Shown: in pieces, positions 35,209 through 44,058 of the stretch | How the letters are laid out: each line of letters opens with the position of its first letter | Position numbering within the stretch: the stretch's first letter is position 1 | From: Amycolatopsis circi | GTDB lineage: Bacteria; Actinomycetota; Actinomycetes; Mycobacteriales; Pseudonocardiaceae | DNA: 60,252 nucleotides | NCBI RefSeq assembly: GCF_003385235.1 | Contig: NZ_PQIA01000048.1 | Span: 1-60,252, forward strand | Direction of reading: 5' to 3' | Translations under genes and position numbers: made by a program | Notes under the pieces: generated by a model | The model's input: the letters and a program-made list of their open reading frames with translations, nothing else | The model's database searches: none | What the model was told of the DNA's origin: nothing

Positions 35209-35838
35209 TCACCACGCCTGCGGCAACCACGCGTCGTCCTTGACCTGGTCCCGCACTGGCATCACCCATGCCCGGTAGTCCTTGCCGATGCGCACGTGAG
35301 TCGGCCGGTTCTGGTTTTCCTGCCGGATCTCGATGTATTCCGGATGTCCGCGGCCGCCCCGTCGCTTGGCAATCGCGGCGAAGTCGGCGAAATGCGCGCC
35401 GTTGATCGCCCCCGGCGCAGCGCCCGCGGGGAGGTCGCCTTTGCAGGCGTTGGGCAGGCTTGGGTACGTGTACTCGTCGACGAGCTGGACTGTTTGTGTC
35501 ACAGCGAAGTCAGTGACCGTCATGGTGTCGTGCTCGACGGTGAGTCGCGTTCGCCCTGCGCGTCGGAGCATCGATTCCAGCGTCTTGACAGCCACTGCCT
35601 CAATGAACACCGCTCGGGGGAACTCGCCGTCAATCCGGACCTGTGCGTGAGCGGCGCGGAACCTGTCGGTCGACCAGCCGTGCAGGTAGCCGCCCACAGT
35701 GTGCAGGCGAACCACGCCGAGCATCGGCGTGGTCTTGTCGGTGCTCGCGGTCCGTGCCCGGTCGGCCAGCATGCCGACAAGCTCGGCACCGTTGGTGGTG
35801 ATCCCTGCCGCTGTCGACTTCTCGATTGTCTCAGTCAT
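35209..35838 (-). CDS. half-size sliding-clamp-like protein (DnaN-related)
   Basis: 209 residues, against about 370 for DnaN. VVRLHTVGGYLHGWSTDRFRAA matches the clamp pattern of strand, glycine turn and ATDxxRLA. RTRLTVEHDTMTVTD and VDEYTYPSLP match the following clamp strands. The end (YRAWVMPVRDQ) resembles the conserved MPVR/MPMR tail of the beta clamp. Two clamp domains instead of three would need a trimer to make a ring. In a phage-like operon it could support element replication. Assignment is by motif only. Confidence 0.55.
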   Translation of the reverse strand: MTETIEKSTAAGITTNGAELVGMLADRARTASTDKTTPMLGVVRLHTVGGYLHGWSTDRFRAAHAQVRIDGEFPRAVFIEAVAVKTLESMLRRAGRTRLTVEHDTMTVTDFAVTQTVQLVDEYTYPSLPNACKGDLPAGAAPGAINGAHFADFAAIAKRRGGRGHPEYIEIRQENQNRPTHVRIGKDYRAWVMPVRDQVKDDAWLPQAW

Positions 35839-35934
35839 CGCCTCTCCCGATTGTTGTTGAGACAGGCCGACATTCCGTGTCGGCCACGGCGTCCGGGCGA
35901 GTTGTTCTCGTCCGGCACCGTGATCGCACGGGGA

Positions 35935-37032
35935 TCAGGCCAGCGACGCGAGCACCATGTCCAGCGTGGCGACGGTCTGCGCGTCCAGCTTGTCCACGCC
36001 GCCGGTGACCGCGCGGACCATGTTCCTTTCGGGGCGCGACGCACCCCGAATCGGCTGGGCGTGATGGGTGTAGGTGTTGACCGCCTGGACGACGCCATAC
36101 GCGGTGTTCTTCCACGGAGCGACGCGGTCGTCGAAGTTCCACAAACGCGACAGTTCAGCGCGCTCCGTCGATGCCAACGTCGCGCTGCGCTTGCTTTTGC
36201 CCTCGATCGGCGCGTGCGCGTCCAGGAACGCATGCCAGGCTTTCTCGCTGACATCGGTTTCGCACAGTGTCTTGACTTCCTCTGCGAAGTCGTCAGCAAC
36301 GGTGTGCACGATCACCAGTGCGTCGCGTACCTCTGTCATGCGCTTCTGGCTGTACTTGCTGTGCTTGATCTTGATTTGCTGACCCTGCTCATGCAGTCCC
36401 GCGGCGAGCGTGTTGTCGCACACGACCACGGTCACCGTGCGCTTGTACGTCGTCGCAAGCGATCCGTCTAGCGACGTGCATGCCAGCAGGTTCGGCCGGA
36501 ACTCGACGCCCTCGGGCGTGGTGATGTTCTCCGGCACTTCGACGGAAACCCACGCCTGAGCACCGCCCTTGAGCAGCCCGGCGGAACCGATTTGCAAGTC
36601 GTCGTCAAGGATCGTGGCGACGTTGGACACCAGCCAGTCGCGGTATTGGTGAATTTCGTAGCCGTCGGCGAAGTAGCCGAAAATCGCGCCGGTGTCGAGG
36701 CGGCCGACGGGGAAGCGCCTGTCATCGGAAGCCAGCGTCATGCCGTCGCCGTCGTCGAAGGTCACGGCCGCGGCCCCGTCGCGGCCAGTCCAATAGAACA
36801 GACCCGCCGAGGCGTGTTCGGTGCACGGCCGATCGAACGTGACCATCGCAGTACCCTTGACCGCGTCCCAGTAGAACAGCCGCCGGTTCACGTCCTCGAC
36901 AGGGATCGCACCCGCGTAGTGGTTGGGCTCCGCGCCCTGTTCAGATGCACGGTAGTGCCACGCCTTGCCGCGCTTGTCGGTGAACCCGACCAGGGTGTTG
37001 TTGTTAAGCCAGGTAAGAGTTTCCTTGGACAT
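35935..37032 (-). CDS. DUF932 phage/plasmid-like protein
   Basis: 365 residues of the DUF932 family, common on phages, plasmids and ICEs of actinobacteria. The family's central features are visible: GAIFGYFADGYEIHQYRDWLVSNVATI, FRPNLLACTSLDGSLATTYKRT, VVCDNTLAAGL, and the C-terminal AYGVVQAVNTYTHHAQPIRG. Biochemical function is unknown. It precedes the clamp-like gene by about 95 bases on the same strand. Confidence 0.82.
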   Translation of the reverse strand: MSKETLTWLNNNTLVGFTDKRGKAWHYRASEQGAEPNHYAGAIPVEDVNRRLFYWDAVKGTAMVTFDRPCTEHASAGLFYWTGRDGAAAVTFDDGDGMTLASDDRRFPVGRLDTGAIFGYFADGYEIHQYRDWLVSNVATILDDDLQIGSAGLLKGGAQAWVSVEVPENITTPEGVEFRPNLLACTSLDGSLATTYKRTVTVVVCDNTLAAGLHEQGQQIKIKHSKYSQKRMTEVRDALVIVHTVADDFAEEVKTLCETDVSEKAWHAFLDAHAPIEGKSKRSATLASTERAELSRLWNFDDRVAPWKNTAYGVVQAVNTYTHHAQPIRGASRPERNMVRAVTGGVDKLDAQTVATLDMVLASLA

Positions 37033-37119
37033 GTTGTTCTCCCTTGCTCGCCCTAGTTGGCGTGGCCGCGTCCTTCCGGACGGCCGTGACCAGACCGACT
37101 CGGTGCAAGGGGCACCGCG

Positions 37120-37500
37120 TCACACCCTGATGTCGAACGCGTTCAGGTGTTCCACGTAGTACGGACCCGCGTAGCGCGTCCACCGACGCGATACGACGGC
37201 GACGATCGCTGCCCAGAGTCGCGGGCTGAACTCCGGAGGCTCGCCTTCCACGTGTGCGCTGCGTTCGGTCAGCACGCCTTCCGGGTCTTCGTACGGGTCC
37301 AGTTCGTACAGCGAGGTCCGCCGCCGATACGGTCCCGACTCGGAAGGTTCGCCGAAGCCCTCGCGCTCCAGCCAATCGGCGCATTCCCGCGCGTTGTCGA
37401 ACGTGTGCACCTCCGTGTATTCGTCGATGCGTTCGCGTTCGTCCTCGCCCTCCCGCCACGGCGCGTACCACGCGCTGTGGACTTCAATAGTGATCTTCAT
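37120..37500 (-). CDS. hypothetical protein
   Basis: 126 residues starting MKITIEVHSAWYAPW, acidic, with EVHTFDNARECADWLEREGFGEP and a C-terminal strand-rich end. Not recognised. Its ATG overlaps the upstream stop as ATGA, which fixes the start and excludes the longer open frame. Confidence 0.65.
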   Translation of the reverse strand: MKITIEVHSAWYAPWREGEDERERIDEYTEVHTFDNARECADWLEREGFGEPSESGPYRRRTSLYELDPYEDPEGVLTERSAHVEGEPPEFSPRLWAAIVAVVSRRWTRYAGPYYVEHLNAFDIRV

Positions 37501-37787
37501 CGAACGTTCCTTCCCTCTTTTGGCGCACAGAGGCCGGGCAGCGTCTCGGTGTGGCACCACACGGCGAACGCATCCTGGATTGCCATGCGTGAGCCAGTGT
37601 TTCGCCGGTTGTATTCCAGCCACGCGAACGCGAACCCGTCGGGGACCGGCATAGGCAGCTGGCCGCCGGTGCGGCGGCATCCGTCCTCGAATCCCCACAG
37701 GTACGCGTTGCCGTTCGCGAACGTGATCGTTTCTTCCCAGTCGCGTGGCAATCCGAACGTGAACACGTTGACTTTGATCGATTCCAT
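37497..37787 (-). CDS. hypothetical protein
   Basis: 96 residues (MESIKVNVFTFGLPRDWEE), small and globular-looking with several Trp and Phe residues. No family recognised. Coupled by ATGA to the next gene in the phage-like operon. Confidence 0.6.
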   Translation of the reverse strand: MESIKVNVFTFGLPRDWEETITFANGNAYLWGFEDGCRRTGGQLPMPVPDGFAFAWLEYNRRNTGSRMAIQDAFAVWCHTETLPGLCAPKEGRNVR

Positions 37788-37821
37788 AGTCTCCTACTTC
37801 CTCTGATCTGCTTTCTGCGAA

Positions 37822-38067
37822 CTAGCGGCACTTTCTCTGTGCGGCGAAGCTGTGCCAGCAGGTGATCCCGCACTTCGCACAGCTCCTGCAGATGCGCTTG
37901 CGGTCGCACAAGCCCCGCTCGTGCGGCGCGTAGTCGAGATGCGCCCAGCGGCAGCTAGGCCGAGCAATCAGCCACTGCGCGAACGCTTGCGGCACGCGTC
38001 GGAAGAGCCCCAGGAACCGTTGATGTCCCTTTGCTTTGCGGGCGTCGAACATGTAAACGAGAGGCAT
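37822..38067 (-). CDS. small Cys-rich basic protein
   Basis: 81 residues with a basic, aromatic first half and a C-terminal cysteine cluster (CDRKRICRSCAKCGITC), probably zinc-binding. First gene visible in the operon that runs to 33856. No family recognised; the coding status is supported by its position and direction only. Confidence 0.5.
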   Translation of the reverse strand: MPLVYMFDARKAKGHQRFLGLFRRVPQAFAQWLIARPSCRWAHLDYAPHERGLCDRKRICRSCAKCGITCWHSFAAQRKCR

Positions 38068-39277
38068 GCCCGTTTCCTTTCCCTAGCGGACAGGGAGGCG
38101 CACGCGCTTCAGCTGCGCGTTGGCGGCGGCGGACGCTATGCCGCGTTTCCGCCGGGCGTGCGTTCGTGCGTGCGCAACCCTGTCAGTTAGGTGGTTCCCT
38201 CTCACAGAACCGGTACCGTGCGCCCCCGTTGCGTTCCCTGCTAGCCCTCCCTTGCCCGGGGAGCGGTCGCTAACGTCCCGCTGGTGAGTGGCACGGCACT
38301 GTGTCCGGCAGACTCGCCAGGGTTGTCCGCGCGTCCACTGAGGACATAGGGCGCGCGGATATCGTCGCGGGTGCGTGGCTATGAAGTGCGCCGGTATCCA
38401 CCCGTACGCACGGGTGCGGATGACTCACACAGTCCCCCCTCACGGGGTGAGCGCTCTGCGCGCTCGGTGGCTGGATTGAGAACGTACCGACTCGCTGACT
38501 CTGGCGACGGGCGCGTAAGCGCGGCATTCGGTCCCGTGGATGGGACCGCGCTAGCGGTCTCCGCCTTCCCCGCCTAGCCATGTCGGCACGTGAGGCATCC
38601 GCTCTGTAATTGACTTCCGACCAGCACAGGGGATTCCCTTGCGTCGTCCCGTTATCCGGGGGCCGCTGGTTGGAAAACTCGGCCGGGTCCAACTTTCCGT
38701 CCCTGCCTTGTTACATCAACCATACGACGTTACAACAACAATACAATAGGCCAACAGGGTGACGCGGCCCGAATGAATTCCCCCTGCAGTCCGGACGCTG
38801 ATGGGTCGCCATATGTCCATAATGGACCGTTGTGGGCCGGCGATAGGACACCCTTGCAGGTGCGGGGTTCTGGCCGCGGAGAACGCGAGAACGTACGCCC
38901 GCACAGGGGAAACGTGGGATGACGACGGGGGGCGGCAGCCTACCGTCGCCATCCCACGACGGCGACGCCGTTCGGAAAACAGGAAGGTGCCCACCGCTCA
39001 AAATGACTGTTCAGATGCCAGCCGGCTGTCGAGTCGGGGGTCGCAGCGGCAGGCTCCGCAAGCTGCTGACCTCGCGCTTAATGCTGCGGAGGGGTTTCCA
39101 GTCTAGAAGGCAACCGGAACGGACCGCAGGCGAGAACACCGTTGGGAAACATGGAGAGTTACTCGTAAACGCGGCACATTGCCTGCGGTTAGCGGCCTTT
39201 CCGGCGCTGAACACGTGCTTGGTAACGGCTTCGCGGCTCAGCGAGGGCACCGAGGATTATCCACGTCAGCGCGGCAG
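38068..39277. other. 1.2-kb structured noncoding region (candidate origin or oriT)
   Basis: No convincing gene on either strand. It contains a hairpin CACCCGT/ACGGGTG (38399-38416), an AT-rich patch (about 38705-38755) within GC-rich DNA, a near-perfect palindrome GTCCAT-A-ATGGAC (38815-38827), and a long imperfect hairpin at 38913-38958. Dense dyads around an AT-rich block are what replication or transfer origins look like; no direct evidence of function. Confidence 0.45.
38913..38958. repeat. long inverted repeat (16-bp arms, one mismatch)
   Basis: Arms 38913-38928 and 38943-38958 pair as CGTGGGATG-x-CGACGG with CCGTCG-x-CATCCCACG around a 14-base GC-rich loop. There is no T-tract, so it is not a classical terminator. 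Confidence 0.7.
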
Positions 39278-42200
39278 TTAGCTCGCTCGTTGGCCAGTCT
39301 GCCGTCCGCCGCCGCTTACCAACTCGTTCGCGAGTTTGATTGTAGTGCCAGCTGCCTCTTGGTCAATCTCGGAAAGGGACGTCTTGAGCAGTTGCAGTGT
39401 CCGGAGAATACCGTCGTGCTGGCCGAGTCGCGCTTGCAGGCGCATGAGGTCGCGATAGATCGCTTCGTTGTACGGGTCAAGCCGGCGTGCTCGTTCCAGC
39501 AACGCGAGCGCTTCTTCGGCGTCCTCGCGTCTGGTCGTACGGATGAGCGAACTGAACGCGTCAAGGACCTCACGGCGCAGCGCCTCACGTGGGCCGACAA
39601 TCCATTCGGCGGGATTATCCTCGGCAAGATCGCCGCGGTACAGGTCCGTGACCCGCCTCAAGGCTTCGTTCGCCTCTGTCTGCCGGGTACGTCGACGGCT
39701 GACCGTGAGCTGGTCGTGCAGCTGCCAAAGGTCCACGGTCACGGTCGTCGGGTCGAGTCCGTAGTAGTGGCCGCGCCGGACAGTAATGTCGTTGACGTCG
39801 CCGTCCGTCGCGTCGCGCAGGGTGCGCCGCAGCTGCGACAAGGAAGTATGGAAACTGTTGTAAGGGCGAGCAGTTGGAGCGTCCGGCCAAAGCGCAGCGT
39901 TCACGGTGTCGCGCCGGCACCCACCAGGGTATAGCGCCAGGCAGACGAGAAGTTCCTGTTGCCGTGGGGTAAAGACGTCGATGATGTCGCGATGTTCATG
40001 AGCGTGGCGAGTCAGATGGAGTTGTCCGAGCACGTTGAGGTGTAGGGGTTGCTGTCTGCATGACGTCGACGCTGAACTGGCTGTTGGAGTAATGCCGTGT
40101 TCGCCGTTCTCGTCAGCCGCAGAGATCGTCTCGTTGGTCGTCACGACGTCTGTGTCGTCAGACTCTTGTTCCTGCGGGACGTCGTGGGCCGTTTTCTCGG
40201 CAACCATGGCTGGTCGGTCGGGTCGCGGCGATGCGAATTCGTACTCGCGGACAGACTGTCTGGGGCGGGCAGCTTCATCCGATTCACGAGGTCCGTCGTG
40301 GAAGTCCGCGACAGTGGAGGATTCCGCGCCTTGCTCGTCTCGTTCGGGCTGTGCTGCTTGGAGCAACGCCAGCAGCTGGCGGGCGTCCGTAGCGGGCAGC
40401 GTGAAGAGCCGCACGCCGATTAGGTCGTGCGCGCCGGGACTGGACCTCTCCACAGTGCCGTCGTCGCTCACGTGAACGGTGATCCCGTCCTGTCGTGGTC
40501 CGAGGAACAGCGCCGCCAAGCGGAGCCGCGCGCCGTTGTCCAGGACGGCGCGAGCGCGGCGGTCAACATCCTCGTTCGCTGCAGCGACCAGAAGACACAG
40601 CCCGAAGCGGGTGTCCCGCTGCTGCGGGCCTTCCGTCACCAGCTGGCGCGAGCGCGTGAGCAGTTCGGCTTCCATGAGATCGAGTGCAGCCGGCAAGGAG
40701 TCGACGATACGCAGATGGTGCGGGAGACGATCAGTCATGTCGTGCTCGAACAAATATCGAGCCTCGGCGATTGGACTCACGATTTGAAGCGGGACGTCCT
40801 CACTGGCCGCCTGCGCGAGCAGCGACACTGTCAATGCCCGCGCTGCGGCCATGGCACCGGGACCGGTGAGCCCGAGTCCTCCAGTCCGAGCGAGGTCGAG
40901 CGCGATCTCCTGTCGGTTGCGAACGGCGACCACAGTACTTCCGTCGTCGCGACCCGCGTCCTGTGCTGCGGCAAGTGTGCGGTTTCGAGTCTCGACGTCG
41001 GCCGGCTTCCCGCGATTTGACGCGACCGGCGCGCTGTCGAGACGAGAGCCCTCGTCCGGCACTCGTGTCGCCGAGTCGTAGGCGCTACGCAAAGCACGCA
41101 CTACCGGTAGGTTTGTTGGATCAGGCTGCTCAGGTTTGCCTGGTCGGTATAGGCGCCGCCGGCGCAAGCGCGCGACTGTAGCTGCGAGGGTGATCAAAAC
41201 CGCGAAGCCTAGCCCGACAAACCCTCCAGTCGGCAGCGATACCCCGTCCGGGGCTGCACGATGGTCGGGAGCACCCCGGTGGTCGTCCGGTCGCGGTGGC
41301 AGCGGGTCTGGCGGAGCGTTGAGCCGGGGCGCGGTCGTTGGTGGTGGGGTGCGCCGCGGCGGGACGGGTTGACCTGGCGGGCCTGGCCGGGCGTGGCGTT
41401 CGGGCAGGAGAAACGTCCAGCCAGGCACCACCTCGTCGGGATTGCGGAGAGTTCGCCCATCCGGTTGTCCGCGCCCGTTGTTGAGGACGGCGATGTCTGG
41501 CCAGGCGTCCGGGTCGCCGAGTTCGCGTTCCGCAATCGAGGAGAGTGTGTCGCCGGGCTGTACTTCGACGGTGGGGCTGTTGAGGACCGTCTCCTGAGGT
41601 TCCAGGAGGTGCGCGGCATCGGCCGGCAGCCACAGAGTCCATTCGGGCTCGAGTTCGTCGGGGTTCCTCTCCAGCAACATGGGGTTGAGCCGCACGATCT
41701 CGTGATACCGGAGGCCGTCGCTCAGGTACCGCTCGGCCAAGCCCCACAGGGTGTCGCCGCGGACGACCGTGTAGGAAACCCTGTCGACCGACTGCCCGGA
41801 TTCCGAAGTCGCCGCCACTGCAGCGGCTGCGCTGGATCCCGGGGTGCCGTTGGTCTGGCGGGGCACGGCATCGGGTTGGGGATGCGGTCTGGGCGGCGCG
41901 GTCGCGGTCGCGGGTGATGCCGGTGCGGCCGTGGCAGTTCCTGCGGAGGTGGCCAAGATGACGGCGGCGACGAGCCCGGAGATCCACCGGTAAGGCGGAA
42001 TGCGATGCACATGATCATGGGCACTGCGGATGCCCTGCCGAAACTGGCGGATCGTTTCGGCCACGACGGACGTGACCAGCACCAGCCAGCCTGCCCAAGC
42101 GACGGCCACGATCAGCCAGGTCATGAGATCACCGGTCAGCCAGGCCCAGCGCACAGCGCTCCATACTCGTTTCGGTATCTGGATGAGCGGAACTGGTCCT

Positions 42201-42331
42201 GGCCACCCTTTGGGCACCAATCGAGCTGGGCTGGCCCCGAGTAAGACCAGGCAGCACGGTGTGCCGGCGAGGACAGCCAGCAGCGTGATCGCGGCAATCA
42301 TGCCTCGAATCCGCTGCGTGGACAGGCTCAT
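39278..42331 (-). CDS. membrane-bound LysM / BTAD-type transcriptional regulator
   Basis: 1017 residues. Membrane helices at about 10-32, 70-90 and 115-135; two LysM motifs (YTVVRGDTLWGLAERYL, 187-203, and VEVQPGDTLSSIAERELG, 255-272), a Pro-rich linker, another helix at about 370-390, and a long cytoplasmic part. It ends with a SARP-like winged-helix plus BTAD region (FTPRQQELLVCLALYPGG, SFHTSLSQLRRTLR, ALALLERARRLDPYNEAIYRDLMRLQ). It could connect wall sensing to control of the Tad operon, of which it is the last gene. ATGA overlap fixes the start. Confidence 0.88.
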   Translation of the reverse strand: MSLSTQRIRGMIAAITLLAVLAGTPCCLVLLGASPARLVPKGWPGPVPLIQIPKRVWSAVRWAWLTGDLMTWLIVAVAWAGWLVLVTSVVAETIRQFRQGIRSAHDHVHRIPPYRWISGLVAAVILATSAGTATAAPASPATATAPPRPHPQPDAVPRQTNGTPGSSAAAAVAATSESGQSVDRVSYTVVRGDTLWGLAERYLSDGLRYHEIVRLNPMLLERNPDELEPEWTLWLPADAAHLLEPQETVLNSPTVEVQPGDTLSSIAERELGDPDAWPDIAVLNNGRGQPDGRTLRNPDEVVPGWTFLLPERHARPGPPGQPVPPRRTPPPTTAPRLNAPPDPLPPRPDDHRGAPDHRAAPDGVSLPTGGFVGLGFAVLITLAATVARLRRRRLYRPGKPEQPDPTNLPVVRALRSAYDSATRVPDEGSRLDSAPVASNRGKPADVETRNRTLAAAQDAGRDDGSTVVAVRNRQEIALDLARTGGLGLTGPGAMAAARALTVSLLAQAASEDVPLQIVSPIAEARYLFEHDMTDRLPHHLRIVDSLPAALDLMEAELLTRSRQLVTEGPQQRDTRFGLCLLVAAANEDVDRRARAVLDNGARLRLAALFLGPRQDGITVHVSDDGTVERSSPGAHDLIGVRLFTLPATDARQLLALLQAAQPERDEQGAESSTVADFHDGPRESDEAARPRQSVREYEFASPRPDRPAMVAEKTAHDVPQEQESDDTDVVTTNETISAADENGEHGITPTASSASTSCRQQPLHLNVLGQLHLTRHAHEHRDIIDVFTPRQQELLVCLALYPGGCRRDTVNAALWPDAPTARPYNSFHTSLSQLRRTLRDATDGDVNDITVRRGHYYGLDPTTVTVDLWQLHDQLTVSRRRTRQTEANEALRRVTDLYRGDLAEDNPAEWIVGPREALRREVLDAFSSLIRTTRREDAEEALALLERARRLDPYNEAIYRDLMRLQARLGQHDGILRTLQLLKTSLSEIDQEAAGTTIKLANELVSGGGRQTGQRAS

Positions 42332-42744
42332 GGCAGGCCGCCGTCGCGCGTACCGACGCCGAGTACAGCGAGGGCAGTACCGGTGGCAGTTGCAGTGCGG
42401 CCAAGCAGGCCGACCGTGGTGGGTTCCGTGACGGTCACGGTCACGCGCACCGCTCGCGGACCGACGACTGAGACGGTGCCGGAGCGTCCGCTGCGGGCGA
42501 GGTAGGCGGTTGCGGTGTTGGCCGCGGTCGTGGTGTCGACGGCTACGAGGGGGCCGCGAGTGTTCACTGCTGTGTTCGCGGCACGGGCAGCTTCCGCAGC
42601 AATCGCATCCGCGCGTGCGATCACGCGCAACCGGGCAGAACCGTCGACCACCAACGCCAGAACGAGCAGCAACGCGGGCACCAGGACAGCCACCAGCACG
42701 CTTGCGGAACCGGTGTCGTGGGGCGACGATGTCTGGCTGATCAT
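42328..42744 (-). CDS. TadG/TadE-like pilus assembly protein
   Basis: 138 residues. DTGSASVLVAVLVPALLLVLALVVDGSARL is the N-terminal hydrophobic segment of TadG-type proteins, followed by a small extracytoplasmic domain rich in Thr and Val. Coupled by 4-base overlaps on both sides to TadE and to the LysM-BTAD gene. Confidence 0.78.
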   Translation of the reverse strand: MISQTSSPHDTGSASVLVAVLVPALLLVLALVVDGSARLRVIARADAIAAEAARAANTAVNTRGPLVAVDTTTAANTATAYLARSGRSGTVSVVGPRAVRVTVTVTEPTTVGLLGRTATATGTALAVLGVGTRDGGLP

Positions 42745-43190
42745 TGGACGCCTCGGTAAGGATCGACGGGACTCGTGAAGGTGCTGGTGATCGTGCGGTC
42801 GCCGACGGGTGCGGGAAGGGCGAGGTCACTGAGCCGTACGCGACAAGTGACCTGTGCTCGCACGAGCCCGGCGCGACCTAACGCGAGCTCGCTCGCATCC
42901 ACCGACACGCTGACGTCGCCGCAGACGAGGCCTGATTGGGTCAGACGCGCGCGAGCAGCATCACCACCTGCGCGCGTTGCAGCCACGGTTCCTCGGGAGA
43001 GGGACGCCGCCCTGGCAGCGGCGGTAGCAGCATCGTCAACGATCTGTTGGGCTGAACTGACCCGAGCACCGACGACGATCAGTAGTCCGACTGCGATGAC
43101 TGCAATCATCAGTGCGGCGGTTTCGATGCTTACCGACCCCTCGTCGCGCAGGCGCTCACCGGCCAGGAAGGTGCGGGATCCGCGGTTCAC
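42741..43190 (-). CDS. TadE-family minor pseudopilin
   Basis: 149 residues. The prepilin-like site EGSVSIETAALMIAVIAVG has a Gly at 18 and a Glu at +5 (E23), as in type IVb pseudopilins, followed by a hydrophobic helix and a small extracellular domain. Processed presumably by the prepilin peptidase at 51834-52475. 4-base overlaps on both sides. Confidence 0.82.
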   Translation of the reverse strand: MNRGSRTFLAGERLRDEGSVSIETAALMIAVIAVGLLIVVGARVSSAQQIVDDAATAAARAASLSRGTVAATRAGGDAARARLTQSGLVCGDVSVSVDASELALGRAGLVRAQVTCRVRLSDLALPAPVGDRTITSTFTSPVDPYRGVQ

Positions 43191-43630
43191 GAGCCGTTCC
43201 CCTCGATCGGGACGGTGAAGCGTTCCTTCACCACCTTGGCGCTGGCGGTGACCCGCATGCTCAGATTCGGGATCGGTACGAGCCTAATTGCGGTGCCCGA
43301 TACGTCCACCTGGACCGTGCCAGCAGTCATGGACGCATGAACTTCCGCTTCGGTGAGCACGCCTCGTCCCGCTCGATCAGCGAACGAGCGCGCCGCGGCG
43401 GCAGCGGTCGTCACTGTCGCGCCGACTGGGCGACCAGCGTCGGCCCCTGTTTGGGCGGCCTGGGCGGCCACCGAGTGCGCGTGCCACCAGAGACCGCCTT
43501 GGACCGAAGTGAGGATCAGCAGCAACACAAAGGGAAACAGCACGGCCAGACCGACCGACTCTGCGCCGCCATCACGGATTTTCGCTGTGCAGCACGCATG
43601 TTCGGGTCGGCATGGATCGTTCGAACTCAT
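43187..43630 (-). CDS. TadE-like pilus assembly protein
   Basis: 147 residues. After a 22-residue cytoplasmic head come GAESVGLAVLFPFVLLLILTS and WWHAHSVAAQAAQTGADAGRP, typical of TadE-like proteins, but no Glu is visible at +5 after the Gly. The ATG lies in an ATGA overlap with the previous gene, so the longer open frame upstream is not used. Confidence 0.78.
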   Translation of the reverse strand: MSSNDPCRPEHACCTAKIRDGGAESVGLAVLFPFVLLLILTSVQGGLWWHAHSVAAQAAQTGADAGRPVGATVTTAAAAARSFADRAGRGVLTEAEVHASMTAGTVQVDVSGTAIRLVPIPNLSMRVTASAKVVKERFTVPIEGNGS

Positions 43631-44058
43631 GAGTGAGCCTCCGCACCGTTCTGCACAGGAGTTCCTGGCTCCGACACCGCTGACTCCGCAGATTCGGGAG
43701 GCGCACCATTCGCGCTGGCGTTCGTCATCGGATTCGGCTGGCCGAGGCTTCTCGACCGAGATGAACCGGCGGTTGGTTTCTTTCGCCTGGTACGGTGGGG
43801 TTTCTCGTCTCCCCTCCACCTGCCGAGGTCTTCGGCGGGCACGTCGGTAAACCTGGCCAGTTCATCGAGACTGATGATGCTGCGGGACTCAGCCAGTACG
43901 TCGCCCAGTTCCTGTTCCACGCTGGCCAGTTGTTCAGCAACCTCTGATCGGCGTTGGGCTAGTTCCCCGACTTGCGTCGCGACCTTCGTACGCTGGTCAG
44001 TGCGGGGGACGTCGTTTTTCTTGACTCGCTGGGTTATTTCTTCTTCCGTGGCAGTCAT
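43627..44058 (-). CDS. small coiled-coil protein in the Tad operon
   Basis: 143 residues. Heptad-rich N-terminus (VATQVGELAQRRSEVAEQLASVEQELGDVLAES), then ISLDELARFTDVPAEDLGRWR, which resembles a short HTH, and a low-complexity Ser/Pro/Ala tail. GAGGTG precedes ATG 44058. Function unknown; perhaps a regulator or scaffold of the pilus machinery. Confidence 0.68.
   Translation of the reverse strand: MTATEEEITQRVKKNDVPRTDQRTKVATQVGELAQRRSEVAEQLASVEQELGDVLAESRSIISLDELARFTDVPAEDLGRWRGDEKPHRTRRKKPTAGSSRSRSLGQPNPMTNASANGAPPESAESAVSEPGTPVQNGAEAHS

Noticed and set aside
38270..39001. Minus-strand frames of 140 and 96 residues in the 38-39 kb region
   Set aside because: No ribosome sites, low-complexity products and internal strong hairpins; treated as noncoding.
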